NCBI GenBank assembly: GCA_014359765.1
Contig: JACIYT010000001.1
Coordinates: 62,001-126,000 of the forward strand
Length of the DNA stretch: 64,000 nt
From: Roseovarius sp.
GTDB lineage: Bacteria; Pseudomonadota; Alphaproteobacteria; Rhodobacterales; Rhodobacteraceae
Direction: 5' to 3'
The notes beneath the pieces are model-generated. The model worked only from the letters and a program-made list of their open reading frames with translations, did not search any database and was not told the origin of the DNA. Below are positions 1-11,928 of this stretch, one piece after another. The number at the start of each line of letters is the position of its first letter. Positions within the stretch are counted from its first letter, which is position 1. Both the position numbers and the translations under genes were made by a program.

Positions 1-348
1 GCCAGCGACCACATGCGCACGATCCTGCCGCGCAAGCGGGTGTATCCGGTCGCGGGCACGCGGCTGGCGCGGCTGGCGGGGGCCGCACCGATGAAGGTCA
101 ACGCGCTGCACAGCCAGGCGGTGGACCGGCTGGGCGAGGGGCTGCGCGTGGCCGCGCGCGATCAGGGCGGCATGGTCCAGGCGATCGAGCGCGTGGCCGA
201 GCCCTTTGCGCTGGGTGTGCAATGGCACCCCGAGCACCTCTTTTACGCGCGCCGCCAGATGCGGATCTTTCGCGCCCTCGTCGCCGCCGCCCGCGCCTGT
301 CATGAGAACCGGGCGCAACTGGCCGGGGTCGATGCCGAGGCGGGATGA
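1..348 (+). CDS. Class I glutamine amidotransferase (peptidase C26, gamma-Glu-GABA hydrolase-like), 3' end
   Basis: Only the last 115 codons are in the window; the reading frame is open from base 1. The segment VNALHSQAVDRLGEGL and, further on, GVQWHPE hold the His and Glu of the Cys-His-Glu triad of class I glutamine amidotransferases. The nucleophilic Cys lies upstream, outside the window. The spacing between the HSQ block and the HPE block fits the C26 family (PuuD-like gamma-glutamyl-gamma-aminobutyrate hydrolases), which cleave gamma-glutamyl amide bonds in the cytoplasm, for example in putrescine breakdown. The substrate is inferred from the family only, since no polyamine gene is visible here. 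Confidence 0.75.
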   Translation, partial: ASDHMRTILPRKRVYPVAGTRLARLAGAAPMKVNALHSQAVDRLGEGLRVAARDQGGMVQAIERVAEPFALGVQWHPEHLFYARRQMRIFRALVAAARACHENRAQLAGVDAEAG

Positions 349-433
349 GCGCGCGCCTGTCCTGTCCGGATCGGGCGCGCGGGCGCATGAATCCTTCGGG
401 GAATCGCATTCGTTATTTGCGATGCTGGATGTT

Positions 434-465
434 TATTCATATATTGGCGACTCATTGAATGAATA
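434..465. promoter_or_regulatory. AT-rich spacer with a TATTCAT/ATGAATA inverted repeat upstream of the Nudix gene
   Basis: The 153-base gap between the amidotransferase and the Nudix gene contains an AT-rich stretch unlike the surrounding DNA. Two 7-base arms, TATTCAT at 434-440 and ATGAATA at 459-465, form a perfect inverted repeat with an 18-base spacer, about 40-70 bases upstream of the Nudix start. It may mark the promoter or an operator. No -10/-35 pair could be assigned with confidence. Confidence 0.25.
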
Positions 466-501
466 CTCGCCGCATGGCCGCATAGACGGGCAGTCTCTCG
501 C

Positions 502-960
502 ATGGTCCAGATGTCTCCGATCCCCGCGCGCGCGGGCAAGGCGCCTCTTTACCCGCCCGACATGCAGGTCGCGGCGCTCTGCTGGCGCGTGGCCGGGGGC
601 AAGCGGGAGGTTCTGCTGGTGACCAGCCGCGACACCGGGCGCTGGATCGTGCCCAAGGGCTGGCCCATTGCCGGGCTCACGCCGGTCCAATCGGCGATGC
701 GCGAGGCCTGGGAAGAGGCGGGCGTGCGCGCCGAGGCGTCGCGCGCACGGCCCTGCGGCGAATATCGCTACGAGAAGATCCTCAAGGACGGCAGCAGCGT
801 TCTGCTGGTCACGCAGCTCTTCAAGGTGCGGCTGCGCGCCGGCGATCTGGCCGACAGCTACCCCGAGGCGGGCCAGCGTCGGCGCCTCTGGGTGCGCGCG
901 AAAAAGGCCGCGAAGATGGTCGCGGAGCCCGACCTTCAGGAGATCCTGCGCGCCCTCTGA
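502..960 (+). CDS. Nudix hydrolase with an altered Nudix box
   Basis: A 152-residue protein of single Nudix-domain size. The Nudix box spans residues 53-75: Gly53, Arg67, Glu68, Glu71, Glu72 and Gly74 match the consensus GX5EX7REUXEEXGU. The first acidic position is Leu59 instead of Glu. The metal-binding core REAWEEAGV is intact, so pyrophosphohydrolase activity on a nucleoside-diphosphate-linked substrate is still likely. The PKGWP lead-in recalls the diphosphoinositol polyphosphate/diadenosine hydrolase branch. The start at MVQMSP is the first Met in frame; the fourth codon (511) is an alternative. Substrate unknown. The next gene is convergent and ends 6 bases downstream. Confidence 0.8.
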   Translation: MVQMSPIPARAGKAPLYPPDMQVAALCWRVAGGKREVLLVTSRDTGRWIVPKGWPIAGLTPVQSAMREAWEEAGVRAEASRARPCGEYRYEKILKDGSSVLLVTQLFKVRLRAGDLADSYPEAGQRRRLWVRAKKAAKMVAEPDLQEILRAL

Positions 961-966
961 ACCCGC

Positions 967-2000
967 TCAGCGCGGGATCAGCGCCCAGTAATCGAGATCG
1001 AGCAGGACCTCGGGCAGGTATTTCCCATCCGCATCCCGCAGCGCGAAGGGCGCGCCGCCCTTCGTCGCCACCAGCCGCAGCCGGAGCGCGCCGACGCCGG
1101 GCGCCGGGGTCTCGGCCCGGTCGAGCACCTCCGACCACGCGCGCACCGTATCGCCGGTGAAACACGGGTTGGCATGGCTGCCGGCGTTGATCGCGACGAT
1201 CATCTGCGCATTGGCGAGGCCGTTGAAGGACAGTGCCCGCGCCATCGAGATGACATGCCCGCCATAGATGAGCCGCCGGCCATCCTCGCGCAGGCTGGCG
1301 TCGAAATGGGTTCGCGCGGTGTTCTGCCAGAGCCGCGTGGCGAGCATGTGCTCGGCCTCCTCGATGGTGACGCCGTCCACATGGTCGATCCGCTCGCCGA
1401 TCGCGTAATCGCCCCAGCGATGCGGCTCTCCGGCCAGGTCGAAATCGTAGCGCGTGAAATCGAGCCCCTCGGGGATTACCAGATCCGCCGCCGCCACCGA
1501 CGCTGCGAGATCGGGCACCACCGGCGCGGGGGCAGGGGCATCGAGATCCTTCTTGCGCACCATCACCCAGCGGACGAATTCCATCACCGGCAATCCGTGC
1601 TGGTTGAACCCGGTGGTGCGCACATGGACGACCCCGGTCTTGCCCGACGAGTTCTGCTTGAGCCCGATCACCTCGGATTGCGCGCGCAGCGTGTCGCCCG
1701 GCCAGACCGGGCGCAGCCAGCGCGCCTCGGCATAGCCGAGATTGGCCACGGCATTGCGCGAGATATCGGGCACCGACTTGCCAAAGACGATGTGAAACGC
1801 CGCCAGGTCGTCGATCGGGCTGTCGGGCAGGCCGCAGGCGCGGGCAAACGCGTCGGAGGAATGGAGCGCATGGCGCGCGGGATAGAGCGCGTGGTAGAGT
1901 GCCCGCTCGCCACCCGAGACGGTGCGCGGCACGGCATGGGCGATCACCTCGCCCAGCCGGTAATCCTCGAAGAAACGGCCCGGATTGGTCTTGGCCATGC

Positions 2001-2004
<4 letters not shown>
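967..2004 (-). CDS. mch: Mesaconyl-CoA hydratase (beta-methylmalyl-CoA dehydratase), double hot-dog MaoC type
   Basis: This 345-residue protein resembles Rhodobacter mesaconyl-CoA hydratase along its length: an N-terminal KTNPGRFFEDYRLG block, a central HIVFGKSVPDIS block, then IDHVDGVTIEEAEHM and a C-terminal GGHVISMARALSFNGLAN. The enzyme interconverts mesaconyl-C1-CoA and beta-methylmalyl-CoA in the cytoplasm, a late step of the ethylmalonyl-CoA pathway for acetyl-CoA assimilation. The start at 2004 overlaps the stop of the DUF1737 gene as ATGA, indicating translational coupling. A second Met at 1998 sits 8 bases from GGGAGAG and could also serve. The malyl-CoA lyase-like gene at 2761 in the same operon supports the role. 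Confidence 0.88.
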
Positions 2005-4788
<2,784 letters not shown>

Positions 4789-4810
4789 CGGATTGCCGGC
4801 AACATCGTGG

Positions 4811-4844
4811 TCGGGGCTGGCGCAGGGCCGGCCCCGATTCTTTT
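4811..4844 (+). terminator. Rho-independent terminator after mdh
   Basis: TCGGGGC at 4811-4817 pairs with GCCCCGA at 4831-4837 and is followed by TTCTTTT. It lies 23 bases past the mdh stop, so mdh is probably transcribed separately from the sucCDAB operon, or partly attenuated before it. Confidence 0.7.
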
Positions 4845-4873
4845 CAGGGTGCGGGAAACCGCCTGCGCATTGT

Positions 4874-4907
4874 TTGTGATCACACGAATATTTCCCGTGA
4901 TCACAAA
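4874..4907. promoter_or_regulatory. Paired GTGATCAC palindromes in the sucC leader (candidate operator)
   Basis: GTGATCAC occurs at 4876-4883 and again at 4897-4904, 21 bases apart centre to centre, which is two helical turns. The same pair with nearly the same flanks (CACACGA between the copies, CACAAA after them) lies upstream of sdhC at 17645-17672. Conservation of both sites and spacing in front of two functionally linked operons argues for a specific regulator. The two halves are about 110-135 bases upstream of the sucC start. Confidence 0.65.
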
Positions 4908-4980
4908 TCATGGAATTTCGGCGGAAATCCTCCGCTCCGACGAAAAATTCTTTAATTCCGCCGCCATTTCATGCCTATAC

Positions 4981-5008
4981 CTGTCCCGATCGCAGTAAAA
5001 CGGGACAG
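4981..5008 (+). promoter_or_regulatory. Leader hairpin immediately before the sucC start codon
   Basis: CTGTCCCG (4981-4988) and CGGGACAG (5001-5008) form a perfect 8-base-pair stem with a 12-base loop. The 3' arm ends 4 bases before the sucC ATG and contains the only purine-rich stretch (CGGGACAG) that could serve as a weak ribosome-binding site. Folding would hide it. Whether this is a translational switch, a protein site or an accident is not known. Confidence 0.45.
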
Positions 5009-5012
5009 TTTC

Positions 5013-6206
5013 ATGAACATCCACGAGTATCAGGCGAAGGCGCTGCTTCGCTCCTACGGCGCCCCGGTGTCGGATGGCCGCGTGGTCCTGCGCGCCGAAG
5101 AGGCCAAGACCGCCGCGGGCGCGCTCGACGGGCCGCTCTGGGTCGTCAAGGCACAGATCCACGCGGGCGGGCGGGGCAAGGGCCGCTTCAAGGAGGCCGG
5201 CGCCGGCGAGGCCGGTGGCGTGCGGCTTGCGCGTTCGGTCGAGGAGGCCGCCGAAGAGGCGCGCCGGATGCTCGGCCGCACCCTCGTGACCAAGCAGACC
5301 GGGCCCGCGGGCAAGCAGGTCAACCGCGTCTATATCGAGGACGGATCGGGCATCGAGCGCGAGCTTTACCTCGCGCTGCTGGTCGATCGCGGCACCTCGC
5401 GCATCAGCTTCGTCGCCTCCACCGAGGGCGGCATGGATATCGAGGACGTGGCCGAGCGGACGCCCGAGAAGATCCTCAGCTTCTCCGTCGATCCGGCCAC
5501 CGGCTATCAGCCCTTTCATGGCCGCCGCATCGCCTTTGGCCTTGGCCTCACCGGCGCGCAGGTCAAGCAATGCGTGGCGCTGATGGGCACGCTCTACAAG
5601 CTCTTCGTCGAGAAGGACGTGGAGATGCTCGAGATCAACCCGCTGATCGTCACCGACAAGGGCGATCTGAAATGCCTCGACGCGAAGATGGGCTTTGACG
5701 GCAACGCGATCTATCGCCACCCCGACATTGCCGAGCTGCGCGACACCACCGAAGAGGACCCCAAGGAACTCGAAGCGTCGAAATACGACCTGAACTATAT
5801 CGCGCTGGACGGCGAGATCGGCTGCATGGTCAACGGCGCGGGTCTGGCGATGGCGACGATGGACATCATCAAGCTCTACGGCGCCGAACCTGCCAACTTC
5901 CTCGACGTGGGCGGCGGCGCGACCAAGGAAAAGGTCACCGAGGCGTTCAAGATCATCACGTCGGATCCCAACGTGAAGGGCATCCTCGTCAACATCTTCG
6001 GCGGCATCATGCGCTGCGACGTGATCGCCGAGGGCGTGGTGGCGGCGGTCAGGGAGGTGGGCCTCAAGGTGCCGCTCGTGGTGCGGCTCGAAGGCACCAA
6101 TGTGGAGAAGGGCAAGGAGATCATCAACAGCTCCGGCCTCGACGTGATCGCTGCCGACGACCTCAAGGACGGCGCGCAGAAAATTGTCAAAGCGGTGAAA
6201 GGCTGA
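5013..6206 (+). CDS. sucC: Succinate-CoA ligase (ADP-forming), beta subunit
   Basis: A 397-residue protein starting [18 protein letters not shown], the standard SucC N-terminus. The ATP-grasp fold covers about residues 1-240 ([24 protein letters not shown]). The C-terminal ligase domain carries GGGATKEKV and [15 protein letters not shown], which contact CoA and the phosphohistidine loop of the alpha subunit. With SucD it converts succinyl-CoA to succinate with nucleotide triphosphate formation in the TCA cycle. It is the first gene of a sucC-sucD-sucA-sucB run. No strong ribosome-binding site is free; see the leader hairpin. The upstream in-frame Met at 4971 lies within that leader and is unlikely. 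Confidence 0.96.
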   Translation: MNIHEYQAKALLRSYGAPVSDGRVVLRAEEAKTAAGALDGPLWVVKAQIHAGGRGKGRFKEAGAGEAGGVRLARSVEEAAEEARRMLGRTLVTKQTGPAGKQVNRVYIEDGSGIERELYLALLVDRGTSRISFVASTEGGMDIEDVAERTPEKILSFSVDPATGYQPFHGRRIAFGLGLTGAQVKQCVALMGTLYKLFVEKDVEMLEINPLIVTDKGDLKCLDAKMGFDGNAIYRHPDIAELRDTTEEDPKELEASKYDLNYIALDGEIGCMVNGAGLAMATMDIIKLYGAEPANFLDVGGGATKEKVTEAFKIITSDPNVKGILVNIFGGIMRCDVIAEGVVAAVREVGLKVPLVVRLEGTNVEKGKEIINSSGLDVIAADDLKDGAQKIVKAVKG

Positions 6207-6210
6207 TCAG

Positions 6211-7092
6211 ATGGCGGTTCTTGTCAACGAAAACACCCGTGTGATCTGTCAGGGCCTCACCGGCTCGCAGGGCACGTTCCATTCCGAGCAGGCCATCGCC
6301 TATGGCACGAAGATGGTCGGCGGCGTGACGCCGGGCAAGGGCGGCACGACGCATCTCGACCTGCCGGTGTTCAACTCGGTGCACGAGGCGAAACATGAGA
6401 CGCAGGCCAATGCCTCCGTCATCTATGTGCCGCCGCCCTTTGCCGCCGACAGTATCCTCGAGGCGATCGACGCGGAAATGGAGCTGATCGTCTGCATCAC
6501 CGAGGGCATTCCCGTGCTCGACATGATGCGCGTCAAGCGCGCGCTCGAAGGCAGCAAAAGCCGGCTCATCGGCCCCAACTGCCCCGGCATCATCACGCCC
6601 GACGCCTGCAAGATCGGCATCATGCCCGGCCATATCCACCGGCGCGGCAGCGTCGGCGTGGTTTCGCGCTCGGGCACGCTCACCTATGAGGCGGTGAAGC
6701 AGACGACGGATGTGGGCCTTGGCCAGTCCACCTGCGTGGGCATCGGCGGCGATCCGATCAAGGGCACCGAGCATATCGACGTGCTCGAATGGTTCCTCGC
6801 CGATGACGAGACCCAGTCGATCATCATGATCGGCGAGATCGGCGGCTCGGCCGAGGAAGAGGCCGCGCAATTCCTGAAAGACGAGGCCAAGCGCGGCCGA
6901 AGCAAGCCCGTCGCAGGCTTCATCGCGGGGCGCACCGCCCCTCCGGGCCGCCGCATGGGCCATGCGGGCGCCATCGTCGCCGGTGGCAAGGGCGATGCCG
7001 AATCGAAGATCGAGGCGATGAAATCCGCCGGGATCACGGTGGCCGAGAGCCCCGCGGGCCTCGGCGAGGCCGTGCTCAAGGCGATCGGCTGA
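6211..7092 (+). CDS. sucD: Succinate-CoA ligase, alpha subunit
   Basis: A 293-residue protein, the usual SucD length. The CoA-binding N-terminal domain contains [12 protein letters not shown], and [11 protein letters not shown] and [10 protein letters not shown] follow. The phosphorylated active-site His is in [10 protein letters not shown] near the C-terminus. It pairs with SucC, whose stop is only 4 bases upstream. A strong GC hairpin follows the stop codon before sucA. Confidence 0.97.
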   Translation: MAVLVNENTRVICQGLTGSQGTFHSEQAIAYGTKMVGGVTPGKGGTTHLDLPVFNSVHEAKHETQANASVIYVPPPFAADSILEAIDAEMELIVCITEGIPVLDMMRVKRALEGSKSRLIGPNCPGIITPDACKIGIMPGHIHRRGSVGVVSRSGTLTYEAVKQTTDVGLGQSTCVGIGGDPIKGTEHIDVLEWFLADDETQSIIMIGEIGGSAEEEAAQFLKDEAKRGRSKPVAGFIAGRTAPPGRRMGHAGAIVAGGKGDAESKIEAMKSAGITVAESPAGLGEAVLKAIG

Positions 7093-7098
7093 CATGCG

Positions 7099-7123
7099 CG
7101 GGGGCGGGCCGGCCCCGCCCCCG
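7099..7123 (+). terminator. GC-rich hairpin between sucD and sucA (attenuator or processing site)
   Basis: A perfect 10-base-pair stem (7099-7108 with 7114-7123) with a 5-base loop is followed by TTTC. The T run is short, so full termination is doubtful. It may lower sucA expression relative to sucCD or protect the upstream mRNA. The sucA start is 46 bases downstream. Confidence 0.5.
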
Positions 7124-7168
7124 TTTCACAAGGGCGGGGCCGCGCGCCCTCGCGGGAGGACAGCAGAG

Positions 7169-10129
7169 ATGACCGACCAATCCCCCAACGACCTCTTCCA
7201 CGCATCCTCCTTCATGCAGGGGGCCAATGCCGAATATCTCGAACAGCTTCACGCCCGCTACGCCAATGACCCGAACGCGGTCGATGAGGCATGGCGCGCC
7301 TTTTTCGACCAGCTGGGCGACGGGCAGGAGGATGTTCGGCGCGAGGCGCAAGGACCCTCCTGGGCGCGGTCCGACTGGCCGCCGGTTCCCGATGACGACC
7401 TGACCGCCGCGCTCACCGGCGAATGGCCGGTCGAGGTGGAGATGAAGGAGGCGGGCCGCAAGATCGCCGCCAAGGCCGCCGAAAAGGGCATCGAGGTCGC
7501 CGATGAGCAGGTCAAGCGCGCGGTGCTCGATTCGGTGCGCGCGCTGATGCTGATCCGCGCCTATCGTATCCGCGGCCATCTCATCGCCGATCTCGATCCG
7601 CTCGGCCTGCGCGAGCAGACCTACCAGCCCGAGCTCGACCCGAAATCCTACGGCTTCACCGAGGCCGACATGGACCGGCCGATCTTCATCGACAACGTGC
7701 TCGGCCTCCAGGTGGCGAGCCTGCGCGAGATCCTCGCGCTTGTGCGGCGCACCTATTGCGGCACCTTCGCGCTGCAATACATGCATATCTCGGATCCCGA
7801 ACAGGCCGCCTGGCTCAAGGAGCGGATCGAGGGCTACGACAAGGAAATCAGCTTTACCCGGCGGGGCCGCAAGGCGATCCTCAACAAACTGGTGGAGGCC
7901 GAGGGCTTCGAGAAGTTTCTCCATGTCAAATACATGGGCACCAAGCGTTTTGGCCTCGACGGCGGCGAGAGCCTCATTCCGGCGATGGAGCAGATCATCA
8001 AGCGCGGCGGCCAGCTTGGCGTGCAGGAAATCGTCATCGGGATGCCCCACAGGGGCCGCCTCTCGGTGCTGGCCAATGTCATGGGCAAGCCCTATCGCGC
8101 GATTTTCAACGAATTCCAGGGCGGCAGCTTCAAGCCCGACGAGGTCGATGGTTCGGGCGACGTGAAATATCACCTCGGCGCCTCCTCGGACCGCGAATTC
8201 GACGGCAACAAGGTTCACCTGTCGCTCACCGCCAACCCCAGCCATCTCGAGGCGGTGAACCCTGTCGTGCTCGGCAAGGTGCGCGCCAAGCAGGACCAGC
8301 TGAACGACACCGAGCGGACCAAGGTCCTGCCGCTGCTCTTGCATGGCGATGCGGCCTTTGCCGGTCAGGGCGTGGTGGCGGAATGTTTCGGCCTCTCGGG
8401 CCTCAAGGGGCATCGCACCGGCGGCACCGTGCATATCGTGGTGAACAACCAGATCGGCTTTACCACGGCGCCGCATTTCTCGCGCTCCTCGCCCTATCCG
8501 ACCGATATCGCGCTGATGGTCGAGGCGCCGATCTTTCACGTCAACGGCGACGATCCCGAGGCGGTGGTCCATGCCGCGCGCGTGGCGATCGAGTTCCGCC
8601 AGAAATTCCACAAGGACGTGGTCATCGACGTCTTCTGCTACCGCCGCTTCGGCCATAACGAGGGGGATGAGCCGATGTTCACCAACCCCTTGATGTACAA
8701 GCAGATCAAGCAGCACAAGACGACGCTCGCCCTCTATACCGACCGGCTGGTGCAGGACGGCCTCATCCCCGAGGGCGAGGTCGAGGACATGAAGGCCGCG
8801 TTCCAGGCCTTTCTTTCCGAGGAGTTCGAGGCCGGCAAGGAATATCGCCCGAACAAGGCCGACTGGCTCGATGGCAAATGGGCCGATCTCAACCCCCACA
8901 GGGGCAAGTATGAGCGTGGCGAGACCTCGATCGCGCCCGAAACCCTCCGTGAGGTCGGCGCGGCGCTGACCCGCGTGCCCGAGGGGCTGAACATCCACAA
9001 GACCCTCCAGCGCCTGCTCGAGGCCAAGGCCCGGATGTTCGAGACCGGCGAGGGCTTCGACTGGGCGACTGCCGAGGCGCTCGCCTTCGGCTCGTTGCTG
9101 ACCGAGGGCTACCGCGTGCGCCTCTCCGGCCAGGACAGCACCCGCGGCACCTTCAGCCAGCGCCATTCGGCCTTCATCGACCAGGAAACCGAAGAACGCT
9201 ACTACCCGCTCGACAATATCCGCGAGGGGCAGGCGCATTACGAGGTCATCGATTCGATGCTGTCGGAATATGCCGTGCTCGGGTTCGAATATGGCTACAG
9301 CCTCGCCGAGCCCAAGGCGCTGACCCTCTGGGAGGCGCAGTTCGGCGATTTCGCCAACGGTGCGCAGATCATGTTCGATCAGTTCATCTCTTCGGGCGAA
9401 TCGAAATGGCTGCGCATGTCGGGCCTCGTCTGCCTGCTGCCGCATGGCTACGAGGGGCAGGGGCCGGAACATTCCTCGGCGCGGCTGGAACGCTTCCTGA
9501 CGATGTGCGGAGCCGATAACTGGATCGTGGCCAATTGCACCACCCCGGCGAACTATTTCCACATCCTGCGCCGCCAGCTCTATCGCACCTTCCGCAAGCC
9601 GTTGATCCTGATGACGCCGAAATCGCTTCTGCGTCACAAGATGGCAGTGTCGAAGGCCGAGGATTTCACCACCGGTTCGTCCTTTCACCGGCTGCTGCGC
9701 GACGATGCGGAAGGGGGCCAGTCGGGCACGAAGCTCGTGGCCGACAAGAAGATCCGCCGCGTCGTCATGTGCTCGGGCAAGGTCTATTACGACCTGCTGG
9801 AAGAACGCGACAAGCGCGGCATCGACGATGTCTATCTCCTGCGCGTCGAGCAGTTCTATCCCTTCCCGGCCATGTCCATGGTCAAGGAGCTCGAACGCTT
9901 CAAGGGCGCGGAAATGGTCTGGTGCCAGGAAGAGCCCAAGAACCAGGGCGCGTGGTCCTTCATCGAGCCCAATATCGAATGGGTGCTGACCCGCATCGAC
10001 GCCCGGCACAAGCGCCCGGTCTATGCCGGCCGCCCCGCCGCCGCCTCGCCCGCCACGGGTCTCGCGCGGCAGCACAAGGAACAACAAGAGGCGCTGGTCG
10101 ATGCCGCGCTGACCATCGAAGGGAACTGA
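7169..10129 (+). CDS. sucA: 2-oxoglutarate dehydrogenase E1 component
   Basis: A 986-residue thiamine-diphosphate enzyme that decarboxylates 2-oxoglutarate and transfers the succinyl group to the lipoyl arm of E2. The N-terminal E2-contact segment (SFMQGANAEYLEQLHARY) is present. The ThDP/Mg region includes GMPHRGRLSVLANVMGKP, HGDAAFAGQGVVAE and VNNQIGFTT. The C-terminal half holds the transketolase-like pyrimidine domain with RGTFSQRHS and GYEGQGPEHSSARLERFL. The ATG at 7169 follows GGGAGGACAG. The stop is 3 bases before the sucB ATG, so the subunits are translated together. Confidence 0.97.
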   Translation: MTDQSPNDLFHASSFMQGANAEYLEQLHARYANDPNAVDEAWRAFFDQLGDGQEDVRREAQGPSWARSDWPPVPDDDLTAALTGEWPVEVEMKEAGRKIAAKAAEKGIEVADEQVKRAVLDSVRALMLIRAYRIRGHLIADLDPLGLREQTYQPELDPKSYGFTEADMDRPIFIDNVLGLQVASLREILALVRRTYCGTFALQYMHISDPEQAAWLKERIEGYDKEISFTRRGRKAILNKLVEAEGFEKFLHVKYMGTKRFGLDGGESLIPAMEQIIKRGGQLGVQEIVIGMPHRGRLSVLANVMGKPYRAIFNEFQGGSFKPDEVDGSGDVKYHLGASSDREFDGNKVHLSLTANPSHLEAVNPVVLGKVRAKQDQLNDTERTKVLPLLLHGDAAFAGQGVVAECFGLSGLKGHRTGGTVHIVVNNQIGFTTAPHFSRSSPYPTDIALMVEAPIFHVNGDDPEAVVHAARVAIEFRQKFHKDVVIDVFCYRRFGHNEGDEPMFTNPLMYKQIKQHKTTLALYTDRLVQDGLIPEGEVEDMKAAFQAFLSEEFEAGKEYRPNKADWLDGKWADLNPHRGKYERGETSIAPETLREVGAALTRVPEGLNIHKTLQRLLEAKARMFETGEGFDWATAEALAFGSLLTEGYRVRLSGQDSTRGTFSQRHSAFIDQETEERYYPLDNIREGQAHYEVIDSMLSEYAVLGFEYGYSLAEPKALTLWEAQFGDFANGAQIMFDQFISSGESKWLRMSGLVCLLPHGYEGQGPEHSSARLERFLTMCGADNWIVANCTTPANYFHILRRQLYRTFRKPLILMTPKSLLRHKMAVSKAEDFTTGSSFHRLLRDDAEGGQSGTKLVADKKIRRVVMCSGKVYYDLLEERDKRGIDDVYLLRVEQFYPFPAMSMVKELERFKGAEMVWCQEEPKNQGAWSFIEPNIEWVLTRIDARHKRPVYAGRPAAASPATGLARQHKEQQEALVDAALTIEGN

Positions 10130-10132
10130 GTG

Positions 10133-11671
10133 ATGAGCACCGAAGTCCGCGTCCCCGCCCTTGGCGAATCCGTCACCGAGGCCACCGTCGCCACCTGGTT
10201 CAAGAAACCCGGCGATGCGGTGGCCGCCGACGAGATGCTGTGCGAACTGGAAACCGACAAGGTGACGGTCGAGGTCCCCTCGCCCGCCGCCGGCACCCTT
10301 GGCGAGATCGTGGCCCAGGAGGGCGAGACCGTCGGCGTCGATGCGCTGCTGGCCACCATCACCGAGGCCGACGCCGACGGCGAAGACAAACCCGCCCCCG
10401 CCCCGCAGGAAGAAAGACCCGAGGCCAGCGCCGCCGCCACCGACGGCGATGACGGCGATGACGCGGTCGAGACGATCGACGTCATGGTGCCCGCCCTCGG
10501 CGAGAGCGTGACCGAGGCCACCGTCGCCACCTGGTTCAGGAAGGTGGGCGATACCGTCGCCGCCGACGAGATGCTCTGCGAGCTTGAGACCGACAAGGTC
10601 TCGGTCGAGGTGCCCGCGCCCGCCTCGGGCACGCTGGTCGAGATCCTCGCAGGCGAGGGTGAGACGGTGCAGGCTGGCGGCAGGCTCGCGCGCCTCGCCT
10701 CGGGCGAGGGGGCCGCCGCCGCCGCCGCCAGCTCCACCGACGCCCCGGCAGCGAAGGCCGCGCCCGGATCCGGCAAGGATGTCGAGGACGCGCCCTCGGC
10801 GAAAAAGGCCATGGCCGAGGCGGGCATTTCCCGCGATCAGGTCACCGGCTCGGGCCGCGATGGCCGGGTGATGAAGGACGACGTGGCCCGCGCCGCCGCC
10901 GCTGCCGCGCACGCCTCCGCCCCCGCCGCCCCCGCACAGGCCCCCCGCGCGCCCTCCCCGGCCGAGGATGCCGCCCGCGAAGAGCGCGTCAGGATGACCC
11001 GCCTGCGCCAGACCATCGCCCGCCGCCTCAAGGACGCGCAGAACACCGCCGCCATGCTCACCACCTATAACGAGGTGGACATGACCGAGGTCATGGCGCT
11101 GCGCAACGAATACAAGGACGCGTTCTTCAAGAAACACGGCGTGCGCCTCGGCTTCATGTCCTTCTTCACCAAGGCGTGCTGCCACGCCCTCAAGGAAGTG
11201 CCCGAGGTCAATGCCGAGATCGACGGCACCGACATCGTTTACAAGAACTACGTCCACATGGGCATCGCGACGGGCACGCCCACGGGCCTTGTCGTGCCGG
11301 TGATCCGCGACGCCGACGCGCTCAGCTTTGCCGAGATCGAAAAGGCCATCGCCGAAAAAGGCGCCCGCGCCCGCGACGGCAAGCTCTCGATGGCCGAGAT
11401 GCAGGGCGGCACCTTCACCATCTCCAATGGCGGCGTCTATGGCTCGCTCATGTCCTCGCCGATCCTCAACCCCCCGCAATCGGGCATTCTGGGCATGCAC
11501 AAGATCCAGGATCGCCCGATGGCGATCAACGGTCAGGTGGTGATCCGCCCGATGATGTATCTGGCATTGAGCTACGATCACCGCATCGTGGACGGCAAGG
11601 GCGCGGTCACCTTCCTCGTGCGGGTCAAGGAGGCGCTCGAGGATCCCCGGCGGTTGCTGATGGATCTGTGA
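10133..11671 (+). CDS. sucB: Dihydrolipoyl succinyltransferase (E2) with two lipoyl domains
   Basis: A 512-residue E2. Two near-identical lipoyl domains occupy about residues 2-78 and 115-192; each has the lipoylated Lys in CELETDKV. A third domain, the E1/E3-binding domain ([14 protein letters not shown], about 217-253), follows an Ala/Pro-rich linker, and then the catalytic core with [16 protein letters not shown] carrying the His and Asp of the active site. Many SucB proteins (for example in E. coli) have a single lipoyl domain, so the duplication is worth noting. A GTG 3 bases upstream is an alternative start. The last codons overlap the brnT start. Confidence 0.96.
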   Translation: MSTEVRVPALGESVTEATVATWFKKPGDAVAADEMLCELETDKVTVEVPSPAAGTLGEIVAQEGETVGVDALLATITEADADGEDKPAPAPQEERPEASAAATDGDDGDDAVETIDVMVPALGESVTEATVATWFRKVGDTVAADEMLCELETDKVSVEVPAPASGTLVEILAGEGETVQAGGRLARLASGEGAAAAAASSTDAPAAKAAPGSGKDVEDAPSAKKAMAEAGISRDQVTGSGRDGRVMKDDVARAAAAAAHASAPAAPAQAPRAPSPAEDAAREERVRMTRLRQTIARRLKDAQNTAAMLTTYNEVDMTEVMALRNEYKDAFFKKHGVRLGFMSFFTKACCHALKEVPEVNAEIDGTDIVYKNYVHMGIATGTPTGLVVPVIRDADALSFAEIEKAIAEKGARARDGKLSMAEMQGGTFTISNGGVYGSLMSSPILNPPQSGILGMHKIQDRPMAINGQVVIRPMMYLALSYDHRIVDGKGAVTFLVRVKEALEDPRRLLMDL

Positions 11672-11928
11672 GCGACCCGGATTACGAGTGGGACGCCGAC
11701 AAGGCCGCACAGAACATGGCCAAACACGGCGTCCCGTTCGAGGCTGTCACCGGGTTCGATTGGCGCACGGCAATCGAGGCGGAGGATACGCGCTATGACT
11801 ATGGCGAGACACGAATGCAGGCCCTTGGCAAGATCGACGGCAGGTACCACGTTCTTGTCTACGCCTGGCGTGGCACCCGCATCCGCGTAATCTCGCTGCG
11901 CAAGGCCAACCGGAGGGAAGTCCCATGA
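11668..11928 (+). CDS. brnT: BrnT family ribonuclease toxin
   Basis: An 86-residue protein with the BrnT pattern: [20 protein letters not shown] at the N-terminus, [13 protein letters not shown] in the middle and [22 protein letters not shown] at the C-terminus. BrnT toxins are RelE-like ribonucleases neutralised by BrnA. The GTG start overlaps the sucB stop as GTGA, so translation would be coupled to the E2 gene, which is unusual for a toxin. Its own stop overlaps the next start as ATGA. No toxin activity can be judged from sequence, but the basic and aromatic positions of the family are present. Confidence 0.8.
   Translation: MSDPDYEWDADKAAQNMAKHGVPFEAVTGFDWRTAIEAEDTRYDYGETRMQALGKIDGRYHVLVYAWRGTRIRVISLRKANRREVP

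Noticed and set aside
11176..11667. Extending brnT upstream into sucB
   Set aside because: The upstream part is an out-of-frame shadow of the E2 catalytic domain; the GTG overlapping the sucB stop gives the right BrnT length.
7076..11710. A very long open frame on the minus strand (over 1500 codons) opposite sucA-sucB
   Set aside because: It mirrors the third-codon G/C bias of the real plus-strand genes, is rich in His/Arg/Gly/Leu, and has no domain pattern. The plus-strand genes are unmistakable.
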